This document shows positions 42,280-53,100 of a stretch of DNA of 64,000 nucleotides, piece after piece (position 1 is the stretch's first letter; each line of letters starts with the position of its first letter). This DNA comes from Eublepharis macularius (taxonomy: Eukaryota > Chordata > Lepidosauria > Squamata > Eublepharidae): contig NC_072795.1 of NCBI RefSeq assembly GCF_028583425.1, positions 9,571,001-9,635,000 on the forward strand. The letters are read 5' to 3'. The translations under genes and the position numbers were made by a program. Under the pieces are notes generated by a model. The model worked only from the letters and a program-made list of their open reading frames with translations, did no database searches and was not told the origin of the DNA.

Positions 42280-43545
42280 GAAGAGAGACAAAAATTCAAA
42301 GCCTATACATGGAGATGACAACACTAAAGATTTCCAGGAAGTGGCACGTATGCTACGAAACATTAACTCTCAGATAAGTACAGAAACAAAAACTTCAGGG
42401 CATATAACACATGGATTCTGACATCTCTACACTGATGCACAAAGTATGAGGAACAAGCAGGAGGAACGTGAAGTCCTAATACAGGAAGGGGACTACAACA
42501 TAATAGGCATTACTGAAAATCGGTAGAATGACATCCACAATTGGAATACAAGGATTGAGGGATACAACTTGTTTAAATGGGATAGACAAATAAAGAAAGG
42601 GGGGAATAGCATTATATGCAAAGCAGATTTATACTTGTGAGGAAATGCATCTATCTGTGCATGGAGGTTCAGTTGAGAGTCTCTGGGTAAAAATAAAAGG
42701 AGTAAGAAATAATAGTAATATTATGGTGGGGGTCTGCTATACACCATCAAGCCAGGCAAAGGAGTTGGATTAGATACTCCATAAAAAAAGCTAATGCTAT
42801 GCTAGGGGTTATTAGGAAAGGGATTGAAAACAAATCAGCCGGTATCATAATGCCTCTGTATAAATCGATGGTGAGGCCTCATTTGGAGTACTGTGTACAG
42901 TTCTGGTCGCCACACCTTAAAAAAGATATCATAGCACTGGAAAAAGTACAGAGAAGGGCAACTAAAATGATTAAAGGGTTGGAACACTTTCCCTATGAGG
43001 AAAGATTGAGGCGCTTGGGGCTCTTTAGCCTGGAGAAAAGACGACTGAGGGGAGACATGATAGAGGTTTACAAGATAATGCACGGGTTAGAGAAGGTCGA
43101 GAAAGATGTGTTTTTCTCCCTTTCTCACAATACAAGAACTCGTGGGCACTCTATGAAATTATTGAGCAGTCGGGTTAGAACAGATAGAAGAAAATACTAC
43201 TTTACACAAAGGGTGATAAACACATGGAATTTGTTGCCACAGGAGGTGGTGGCAGCTACAAGCATTGCCAGCTTCAAGAGGGGACTGGACAAATATATGG
43301 AGCAGAGGTCCATCAGTGGCTATTAGCCACAGGAGATAGATGGTATTCTCTTTGTGGGGAGGTGGTGCTCTGTTGTCTTGGTGCTGGAAGGAAGGCAGTG
43401 GGAGGGCATCTGGTGTCCTGGCCTCACTGACAGTCCTTTAGATGGCACTGGATTTCTAGCCACTGTGTGTGACAGAATGTTGGACTGGATGGGCCACTGG
43501 CCTGATCCAACATGGCTTTGCTTATGTTCTTATGTTCTTATACTC
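42280..43545 (+). mobile_element. CR1-type LINE with internal deletion
   Basis: The 5' part (42420-42760) carries an endonuclease remnant: ctgatgcacaaagtatgagg, then an IIGITENR frame. It joins directly to the C-terminal RT part (42780-43326), which is still open and contains YKSMVRPHLEYCVQFWSPH, RRATKMIKGLEHFPYEERL and TWNLLPQEVV. The 3' end is CR1-like: ctgatccaacatggctttgc, with ttatgttct repeats at 43523-43541. Most of the RT domain is missing. Confidence 0.88.
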
Positions 43546-43555
43546 CTAGAACAAA

Positions 43556-44095
43556 TTGCAAAGTTCTCCAAGAGATGAGACACCGTGATGATGGGAGAAT
43601 CCAATTACTTGATTATCTGTTGGAAGTCCAACTCTGTTAAAAATGCCCAGATGAATTGCATCCATAGGTATGAAAACAACTTGTGGATGTAATTTCTGAG
43701 CCTCTGTCCATTATGTTTTAGAATTCTTGGAGAATAAGCAAGGTGGCAGAAGATTGGAGGAGGGCAAATGTTGCCCCCATCTTCAAGAAGAGGGAAAACA
43801 AGGATTTGGGTAAGTACCGAACATCAGCTTGACGGTACCTGGAAAAGTTTTGGAACAAATAATCAAACAATCAGTCATCGAGCATTTCAAAAGGTTGGCT
43901 GTGAACATGGGTTTCTCAAGAACAAGTCAAGTGTGACTAACCTTATCTCTTTCTTAAGAATGGCTACATCCCTTGCTGGATCCGGGGAATGCAGTAGATG
44001 TAGTTTATCTTGATTTCATCAAGGCTTTTGATAAGGTTCCACATAATATCGTTGTTGACAAGTTGGTAAAATGTGGTTTGGATCCTATTAGGTGA
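43556..44095 (+). mobile_element. Second CR1-type fragment (RT palm)
   Basis: Frames on the + strand encode ANVAPIFKKR near 43765 and VVYLDFIKAFDKVPH near 44000-44045, the CR1 RT palm region. It is broken and truncated at both sides. Confidence 0.75.
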
Positions 44096-44580
44096 ACCCA
44101 AAACCACCCCTGAAGAAGTCCAGCTGACAAAACACCGAGATTTACAGCCTGTCCTTCTGTAGTGTAGGGCGGAGGGGTTTCTGCCCCGTTGGGCACTTTG
44201 GCTTCTTGGCATCACCTAAAGAAAAAAGAGAGATAAGCATTTTATTACTCTATACCTTTGACCCTTGTGATACTTACCCTCTAGATGGTCTTCGTTTCTC
44301 CAGCAGCACCTATAAAAAGAAGAAAACACGATGTCACTTTCAAGTATTTATAGACTGTATTTCTGGCACTGTGCAGCTTTGAGCATTTTTGTCTGGTGAC
44401 TATACAAAACTGTCTTGTTGTTATTTACATTTTGTCCACAGGGATAGTCTGCATTTGTAATATATTTATTCATACTTGACTGGGTTATTTATATTTTCCC
44501 TCCAGTTGTGGGTTCCCACTTTTTGTTCTAATTTAACTTTGGAGGGGTCTCTTTTTAATTCTGTGAACCTAGGCAGATCA
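44096..44580. other. Unassigned intergenic DNA
   Basis: A short element with ends aggtga (44090) and tcacct (44212) may be present. Otherwise nothing is recognised. Confidence 0.3.
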
Positions 44581-44589
44581 TGAGAAGGA

Positions 44590-44860
44590 AGGCAGGAAGG
44601 GTTACATCAGTGCTTAGTTCTCGTGGCCCCTTGTTACATGCCCAGGGTAAGGCCAATCACCACCATGGGGTCAGGAAGCAATTTCCCCCAGGCCAGTTTG
44701 GCCAGGGATCCAGGTGAAGTATTGTCATCTTCTGAGCATGGAGCAGGTGTCACTGGGAGTGTGGGGTGGGGAGGTAGTCGTGAATTTCCTGCACTACCCA
44801 GGGGTTTGGACTAGATGTCTCTGGAGGTTCCTTCCAACCCTATAATGTTTCTATGATTTC
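44590..44860 (+). mobile_element. CR1-like LINE 3' end
   Basis: The sequence ttgttacatgcccagggtaa through tgaatttcctgcactaccca and ccttccaaccctataatg is the same tail type as 36630-36895. Confidence 0.65.
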
Positions 44861-45132
44861 CACTATTGCCCCATGTGTGCTAATGTATATCCTTTGGAGC
44901 CCCATGCCAGCCTCTCTCTGTTCATTGAGCGTTTCTTCTGATACCCTTCATCAGATGTCCCAGGATGACTTTTTCAGGACAAGATTGCATGCGTTACCTG
45001 CCTCTATTATACTATTAGACCCAGTCACTTGAATGTGCAGAATAGACATCCACTGCTGCCTTGGCACTCTTTGGTCAGTACATGCAAGTTCAAACACTGA
45101 AAAATAACTTAAAACATCCTGATCCTCCTTAT

Positions 45133-45656
45133 GTTGGGGAAACAGTTTGTGATAAAAGTTCTGTGAAAAGTTAACTGGAGCAAGAGCCTGAGCTCACCTC
45201 CATCCCAGTTGAGCCTGAGCTCACCTCCATCCCAGTTGTAAATGCTGTACCTGCCTACCACACCTGTGGATTTCTATCTATGGGGGGTGGACAGTAGTGT
45301 AGTTTGCTTTCTTGCTTCACTGTGTCTTTGCTAGGTTTTGTTGCTGTTTCTGCTGAGAAGGGTTATCACTACAGCTTGGAATTAACATCTGGGAACCAAC
45401 CAACCTTGAGAAACTCAGTTCTGCATCTCTTTCAGCATATTCATGCTTCGCAGCTCCACACCATCTTTAACTGACTGTCATTTGAACTGGGAGGAGGAGA
45501 CTGGGGGTATAACTTCTCTGGGAAGACTTTGCTTTGGCATTTCAGGCAATTACTATATACTTCTAGGGAGCAAATCTCTAATAAAGACCTTTAACTCATA
45601 CAGCTGTGCCTGGTGAAACGGACAGTCTGAGAGAGTCCCCCTTGCCAGTCCTCACA
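45133..45656 (+). mobile_element. Possible fossil LTR (solo)
   Basis: A segment beginning with tg and ending in ca, with aataaag near 45580 in the expected place for an LTR polyadenylation signal. A 27-base tandem duplication (gagcctgagctcacctccat type) lies at about 45186-45238. No target duplication or inner coding region could be tied to it, so the call is weak. Confidence 0.25.
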
Positions 45657-46880
45657 ATGAAGAGAACTGATATTTTGTTCTTCTCTGCTAGTTAGGGCTT
45701 CATGAGTGGAAGGACTAGACAACTCACTTCTCTCCTGTCTCACTCCCCATTTTCCCCATATTTACACCTTTAGCTTAGATGTAACTCCTCCAAACTGGAT
45801 ATGACATTTCCCCCAATGCCTCAGAGGCAGGGTGCTCTGGCTCATGCTTCCTGTGTCCCTGGACACTCATCCCCAGCCTCACCATCTGTGGTGTTCACTT
45901 CTTCTTTCATGCCACCTTCTCCTTGACTCTCAGCCAGCTGTTGTGAGGGGAGGGGCCTTCTGATGGGCTCTGCTGGCTCCTCTCCATTCCTTGGGACTGG
46001 GAGGCTGCTTGTAGGTGGGCCAATCCCAGCTAGCCTGCTTGTGGTCTTCCCCAATGATCTGTAGCCAGTTGTGCCACATCCATCTTACCAGGAAGTCTGC
46101 CTCCTTCTGCCAGCCCTGAGTACTTGGATTCCAACTGGGATGGCCAGTGCTGCCACCATTCTTCTCAGTCCATCCTTCTCCCTTTAAATCAGGCTCCATC
46201 CTCCCCATGGTGTCCTAATGCCCTTTCCGGCCCAGCTGTGTTCTCTTTCATCTGGGCTAATGGAGGTGTGGTGATAACACCTTCGGGCTCACCGGGGATG
46301 TGGTGCCAGATGTTGTGGTGCTGAGAAATGCAGTGTTAAGAGACACATCAAGGGCCACGGTGCTGGGAGACACAGAGCTGGGAGTTGGGCTGGCAGATTG
46401 GAATACTCTTTGTGGATGGTTTCTGAAAGTTGTTAGAAAATATGCTATTTGCTTGTGCTTTGTTTTAGTATCTGCTAGCATATAATCAGGAACATTCTTG
46501 CCCTCCCACAGTACTGTACTCAGTCCTTCAACAAACAACATACTCCTCTTTAAAACTTTTAATCTGTTTCTGTTGTCCTTTTCCTACTGAATCATGCACC
46601 TCACAGTTACTCAGAGCCACCTCATTAGGTAAAGATGCTTGTTCCTACTACCTACACAAAAAAGCAAGCCAATTCCTAGTCAGTCTGAACACACATGTTC
46701 AAATGAATGCAGGGACAGGGAAACACCCATGGAACAAAATTTGCTCTTGGTAGCTTTGGAGTATACTGACGTTTGCTATTAAATGGTCTTCCCCATAATT
46801 ATTTTGATAGTACCGTTGTTATTATAATCCATGCCCAGATAACCACATTCCAAATCTAGTTGGCTACCGTGCCAGGAGAC
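45657..46880. other. Intergenic DNA upstream of gene 2
   Basis: No gene is recognised. The - strand frame at 46208-45842 has no motif I can name. The region is less AT-rich than its neighbours and may contain an unrecognised repeat. Confidence 0.3.
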
Positions 46881-46884
46881 TCCC

Positions 46885-46893
46885 TATATATTT
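46885..46893 (+). promoter_or_regulatory. TATA-like box of CYP2 gene 2
   Basis: The sequence tatatattt lies 147 bases before the start codon, which would put transcription start near 46915 and give a leader of about 115 bases. Confidence 0.5.
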
Positions 46894-46920
46894 AGCTTAA
46901 TCTGTAGAGTATACAAAAGG

Positions 46921-46983
46921 ATGGCAGCAGAAAACCGAGACAACACTCTGAGGAAAGAAAAGCCACTAGAGAAAAAACATTAG
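46921..46983 (+). promoter_or_regulatory. Upstream ORF in gene 2 leader
   Basis: ATG at 46921 opens a 20-codon frame (MAAENRDNTLRKEKPLEKKH) ending with TAG, 48 bases before the main start. It exists only if transcription starts upstream of 46921, as the TATA-like box suggests. Confidence 0.4.
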
Positions 46984-47031
46984 GCCCTCCTAGCTGTATT
47001 GGAAAGACTCAAGGACGGAGAAAACAAAACA

Positions 47032-47181
47032 ATGATAATTCTGAGTGTACTAGCATTTCTGCTTTCTCTACTGAAACGGCTGTTGTCTCGCAATCCTTAC
47101 CCTCCAGGGCCTCCTCGGCTTCCACTCATTGGAAGCATTTGGGTATTTGGTTTGAAGATTTCTCTAGAATCTACCATTAAG
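47032..47181 (+). CDS. CYP2 gene 2, exon 1
   Basis: Exactly 50 codons, ending phase 0 before gtatgt. It encodes the N-terminal membrane anchor (residues 1-16 hydrophobic, then KRLLSRN as stop-transfer) and the PPGPP hinge, ending [14 protein letters not shown]. The in-frame codons before the ATG begin with TTG at 46999 and are not a plausible eukaryotic start. Confidence 0.9.
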
Positions 47182-50100
47182 GTATGTCATTCTGTTTTAT
47201 TTATTTATTTAAGCAATTCGTTTTATTACCTCCCTAGTTTGTTGAAACTCAAGGCGAAGTGCAGAATTTGTAAAACCAGTGTAATGAAGAGCATTATATT
47301 ACACAAAATATGCAATGCAACCAGACTAGATTATGCCATTCAGCAATAAATAACATTATCAAATGGAATTATACCACTAAAGAAGAAGTGAAGAACGGTA
47401 TAATATACAGTAAACAATATAAAGAGGATAATATAGAGTAAACAATACATTGGAGGTGGGAGATTTCTAAAAAAAACCAAAACAGACAATTTAAGCTACA
47501 GCCCTCTCTCTGTGTGTTATGCTTTGCTAAGTTGCTTCCGACTTAGGGTGACCCTACATATGAACACACCCTATCATTAACAGACTTGCTCTCCCTCACC
47601 TCCTATATGGAGCTGAAGTGTAGGGTTAGAAGGAAGGTATTCTAACCAGTCTTCAGGTAATCCAAAATGAACTTTTGAGATGGATTTTGGCTTTACCCAA
47701 AGGCACTCCTGCTGCCCTGATGAGGGCCAAAACAGGACTCCCCTCCCTTAGGGCGCGGGTACACCTTGCAGTTTTCAAATACTGGAAATGGATCAAATTT
47801 TCCAGTTCGGACTCCCTAAACTGCCAATCAGTGAATTTTTTATTATCTAAAGACCCCTCACACCCTGGCTTTCTATCCACCATCCTGGATGGCCTGTTAG
47901 GGGTCTCAACCAACAACCTTCCACTTGTTTGTAACCTTCCACTTGTTTGAGTGGATTTGTAAGTCAGATGCAGTGATGGATTGGCTATCAATATTAAAAT
48001 CTAAGGCAGCTGCTTGGTATAAACTAATCAAATTTGACCACTTAAGATCTCCCTACCTAGCCAATATTTCTCATTGTAACCTCAGAGGGTCTTTTACTGC
48101 TCTGCACTTTCAGATGATGCAAACAGCTCTTTTGGCAGGGCGTTATTCTCACACCCCTATGGAACATCGCACCTGCATTTGTGGATTACCTACAGTAAAG
48201 AACCTTTCCCACTACCTACTTTATTGTCCATTATACAGTGTGCCCAGAGCTAAATTCTTGGCTAGAATTCTATCAGTCCCAAACACATACTCTGAAATTG
48301 AGAAGATTGTGTTATTGTTATCTGACACTGATAACCATGTGTCCTACAGAGTCTCTCAGTTTGCACTTGCAGCCAAAGAGATAAGATCTAAGGTGGCATT
48401 GAATGAGGCTGTTTCGTGATTCCTGGGTAGGGATGTGCGTTTCGGCATTCAGAATGCCGAAAGAATGCCGAAACAAAAGTGTTTCGGCTTCTTTCAGGGA
48501 ATGCCGAAACGTTTCGGGGAATCCCGAAACGTTTCGGGTAGCCGAAAGAAAAAAGCCGAAACGTTTCGGGATTCTTTCGTCTTTCATTCGGCTTTTCAAT
48601 GGGAAAATGCCTCCGTCTTCCCGGACGTCTGGGGGAGGCATCTTCCCACCGAATAAGCCCAAAATTGGTGGGGACCTTCCTCTAACCCTTCTCTAACAAC
48701 CACCCAAGTTTCAGACAGATTGGACTTTGGGGGGCCATGTTATGGCCCCCCAAAGCAGGTCCCCCATCCTCCCATAAAGGAGCATCTTCTTCATTATTTC
48801 CTATGGGGAAAAAATGAAGAAGCAGGCTTCCTTTGCCAGGGGTGGCATTTTGCATGCAAAATGCCCCCTTACCCTCAGGGGCCCTTCTCCCACCCCTCCT
48901 CCCACCCCCCACCAAGGCTCAGCCTGCTCCCACTTGGGGGGGCCATTTCATGGCCTCCCCAAGTAGGTCCTGTCAGCCCCTAAATTCCACCCCTTACAGC
49001 TCCACACAAACCCAATTCCCCCCAGCTGCCACACACAGACCCAAATCCCCACATTAGCCCCTCACAGACCCAAATCCACCCCCACCTGCCCCACACCCAT
49101 AACCCCAGGAACAGGCTGGCAAAGGCCAGCCCTCTCCCTTTGTTCCCTATGCTGGGAACTTCTAAACTCTCTTTCCCTGGGCAATTCTGCACAGCCCAGG
49201 GGTGCCACAATGGTGGGCACACTTCTGAGTGCCAGCTGGTCCCTGTGAAAGAGCACCTGAACCACAGACACCCTCCCTCAAATTCCCCCACCACCTACAG
49301 AAATGGCTGGCCAGCCAGCCCCATTGTTCCCTATGATGGGAACCAACTGCACAACAAAGAATAAAACAAGAACAACACAAAATAAAGTTTTTTAAAAATT
49401 ATTTTCTCCCTTCCAAAGTACAAGTAGGCAAAGCATTATGACACATAACACCAGCAGTCCCCCACACAGAAAAATAACACAACTCACTTAACATCAGAGA
49501 ATCACAAAGCACGATTCCTGTCAAAAACACTTTATTTCTTGAACAGCTTTAGGCTACACAGCAGGGGGGAACACCAAAGGGCATGGCAGCAGTATCTTAC
49601 ACAAAAATAACACAACTCACTTAACATCAGAGAATCACAAAAGCACAATTCCTGTCAAAAACACTTTATTTCTTGAACAGCTTTAGGCTACACAGCAGGG
49701 GGGGAACACCAAAGGGCATGGAAGCAGTATCTTACACAAAAATAACACAACTCACTTAACATCAGAGAATCACAAAAACACAATTCCTGGCAAAAACACT
49801 TTATTTCTTGAACAGCTTTAGGCTACACAGCAGGGGGGGAACACCAAAGGGCATGGAAGCAGTATCTTACACAAAAATAACACAAATCACTTAACATCAG
49901 AGAATCACAAAAACACAATTCCTGGCAAAAACACTTTATTTCTTGAACAGCTTTAGGTTACACAGTAGGAGGGCACAAAAGGGCATGATAGCAATGTACT
50001 ACAAAAAATAATACAACCCACTTCACCGTTTTTGACAGCAATTGTGTTTGTGTGATTCTCTGATGTGAAGTGAGTTGTGTTATTTTTGTGTAGTACACTG

Positions 50101-53100
50101 CTTTCCTGCTCTGTGGTGCCTTCCTACTGTGTAACCTAAAGCAGTTACAGAAATAAAGTGCTTTTGACGGCAATTTTTTGGGGTGATTCTTTAATGTGAA
50201 GTGAGTTGTGTTATTTTTGTGTAAGATACTGCTTCCATGCCCTTTGGTGTCCCCCCCCCTGCTGTGTAGCCTAAAGCTGTTCAAGAAATAAAGTGTTTTT
50301 GACAGGAATTGTGCTTTTGTGATTCTCTGATGTTAAGTGAGTTGTGTTATTTTTGTGTAAGATACTGCTGCCAAGCCCTTTGGTGTTCCCCCCTGCTGTG
50401 TAACCTAAAGCTGTTCAAGAAATAAAGTGTTTTTGACAGGAATCGTGCTTTGTGATTCTCTGATGTTAAGTGAGTTGTGTTATTTTTCTGTGTGGGGGAC
50501 TGCTGGTGTAATGTGTCATAATGCTTTGCCTACTTGTACTTTGGAAGGGAGAAAATAATTTTTTAAAAACTTTATTTTGTGTTGTTCTTGTTTTATTCTT
50601 TGTTGTGCAGTTGGTTCCCATCATAGGGAACAATGGGGCTGGCTGGCCAGCTATCTCTGTAGGTGGTGGGGGAATTTGAGGGAGGGTGTCTGTGGTTCAG
50701 GTGTTCTTTCACAGGGACCAGCTGGCACTCAGAAGTGTGCCCACCATTGTGGCACCCCTGGGCTGTGCAGAATTGCCCAGGGAAAGAGAGTTTAGAAGTT
50801 CCCAGCATAGGGAACAAAGGGAGAGGGCTGGCCTTTGCCAGCCTGTTCCTGGGGTTATGGGTGTGGGGCAGGTGGGGGTGGATTTGGGTCTGTGAGGGGC
50901 TAATGTGGGGATTTGGGTCTGTGTGTGGCAGCTGGGGGGGAATTGGGTTTGTGTGGGGCTGTAAGGGGTGGACTTTAGGGGCTGAGAGGACCTACTTGGG
51001 GAGGCCATGAAATGGCCCCCCCAAGTGGGAGCAGTCTGAGCCTTGGTGTGGGGTGGGAGGAAGGGTGGGAGAAGGGCCCCAGAGGGCTGGGGGGCATTTT
51101 GCATGCAAAATGCCACCCCTGGCAACACAAGCCTCCCCCAGCTGTCAGTGGTAGAGATTAGAGCACCTACTTGGGGAGGCCATGAAATGGCCCCCCCAAG
51201 TGGGAGCAGGCTGAGCCTTGGTGGGGGGTGGGAGGAGGGGTGGGAGAAGGGCCCCAGAGGGTTGGGGGGCATTTTGCATGCAAAATGCCACCCCTGGCAA
51301 CACAAGCCTCCCCCAGCTGTCAGTGGTAGAGATTAGAGCACCTACTTGGGGAGGCCATGAAATGGCCCCCCCAAGTGGGAGCAGGCTGAGCCTTGGTGGG
51401 GGGTGGGAGGAGGGGTGGGAGAAGGGCCCCTGAGGGCTTGGGGGCATTTTGCATGCAAAATGCCACCCCTGGCAAAGGAAGCCTGCTTCTTCATTTTTTC
51501 CCCATAGGAAATAATGAAGAAGATGCTCCTTTATGGGAGGATGGGGGGACCTGCTTTGGGGGGCCATAACATGGCCCCCCAAAGTCCAATCTGTCTGAAA
51601 CTTGGGTGGTTGTTAGAGAAGGGTTAGAGGAAGGTCCCCACCAATTTTGGGCTTATTCGGTGGGAAAATGCCTCCTCCAGGCGTCCTGGAAGACGGAGGC
51701 ATTTTCCCATAGAAAAAAGCCGAAAGAATGCCGAAATAATGCCGAAAGAATCCCGAATCCCGAATCCCGAAAGAGATTCTTGTTTCGGCTTTCAGCTTTA
51801 ACGATAGAGAATTTTCTTTCGGCTTTCTACTTTCGGCTATAGCCGAAAATTTTTGGCTTGCACACCCCTATTCCTGGGATAGCATGGTATACTGTACTGT
51901 TTTAATTAATTTTAATTAACCTTTTCAAACTGTGATATTGGATTTAACTGTTTATTAGTTGATGTTTGGAAAATTTGTGACGGCCTATGGCTATAGACAA
52001 TAAACTCTTTTGGACTAACAAACTTGCTCAAATCTTAAAAACTGGAGGATGTCGCTGCTTTTATTGATTCAAGACATCTTGTTTTAGGTCTTCCTCTTTT
52101 CCTACTGCTTTCCACTTTTCTCAGCATTGTTGACTTTTCCAGAGAGTCTTGCCTTCTCATGATGTGACCAAAGTATGATCACTCCAGTTTTGTCAATTTA
52201 GCTTCTAGAGAGAACACAGGCTTGATTTGATCTAGAACCCACTTATTTGTCCTTTTGGCTGTCCGTGGTATCCACAAAACTCTCCCCCATCCCTGCTGAA
52301 AGGCTGAGTTCTTATCTGTGATGAAATTCAGCATACCCTCATTCAGAGAATAATCTATGGTTTAAACTGGGCCCAACATTATTACTGGAGAAGCAAGTTA
52401 GTTAAGCTGCAAAAAATGTTTTCTGCCATTTTAGTTTAAACTGGAGGATGGCTCTCTAACTTTGACCTGGATGATGTGGTATATAAATGAAACAAACAAC
52501 AAATAAACTCAGAGTCTTTCGCTCTGTCATTCTCTGGTATAAGCAAAGATATGAAGTCACGTTTTACCACAAAAGGTGCCACGTCATTGCGTAACTTTTT
52601 TTGTATGGGTTCTATGGGGCTAATTGAGGAAGCAAACTTTCACACACATATAAGTTAAGAAAAAAAAACTTAGAATTATAGCCCTGCAAGAACATTGAAA
52701 TCCCAGTAATAACACCAAACGAACTCAATACACATATATCTCTTTTAGTCATATTGTTCACATACAACATTTCTGATGACCTTATTCAAGATGATAAGAG
52801 CACATTAATTTTTATCAATTTCCACAGCAACCAGCTTTCTCCTCAGCTGCCTGGCTATAACTAAGTGATAGGGGTTACAATTGCATTCAGAAAAATCTGC
52901 ACCAATACCTGCATTTGGGTCATTAGCATACATCCCGGAAGATCTAGTTATTATTCCGTGGGTGGAGAGACAAAAACAAGGACTCCTGTGCTGCTTATCT
53001 TATTTGTCTTCTTAACAAGCCAATTACCTTAACAGTAATTAGCTTGTTTAGAAGAGCCTGTGATCTAAAAGTGATACAGACACTCCCTTTGAGAGGATAT

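Larger units (their letters stand above)
47591..52021 (+). mobile_element. Vingi-like LINE, split by a fold-back hAT-like element
   Basis: The left part (47591-48427) encodes the LINE C-terminal end: [20 protein letters not shown], then [20 protein letters not shown], the same Cys/His end seen at 29775-30328. The right part (51879-52021) is its 3' tail, ending tgacggcctatggctataga and caataaactct. The two parts were one insertion before the hAT-like element arrived. Confidence 0.8.
47515..52290 (-). mobile_element. RTE-BovB LINE split by a nested insertion
   Basis: The BovB 3' end (gctaagttgcttccgactta, tcattaacagacttgct) runs to 47590 and resumes at 52022 with acttgctcaaatcttaaaaa, gtcttcctcttttcctactg and tctcatgatgtgaccaaagt. 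The interruption at 47591-52021 is a Vingi-like LINE with a hAT-like element inside it. The 7-bp acttgct present on both sides is the likely target duplication. Confidence 0.8.

Noticed and set aside
45842-46541. Gag-like or host coding region on the - strand
   Set aside because: The frames are open but show no zinc knuckle or other recognisable motif and have no conserved neighbour.
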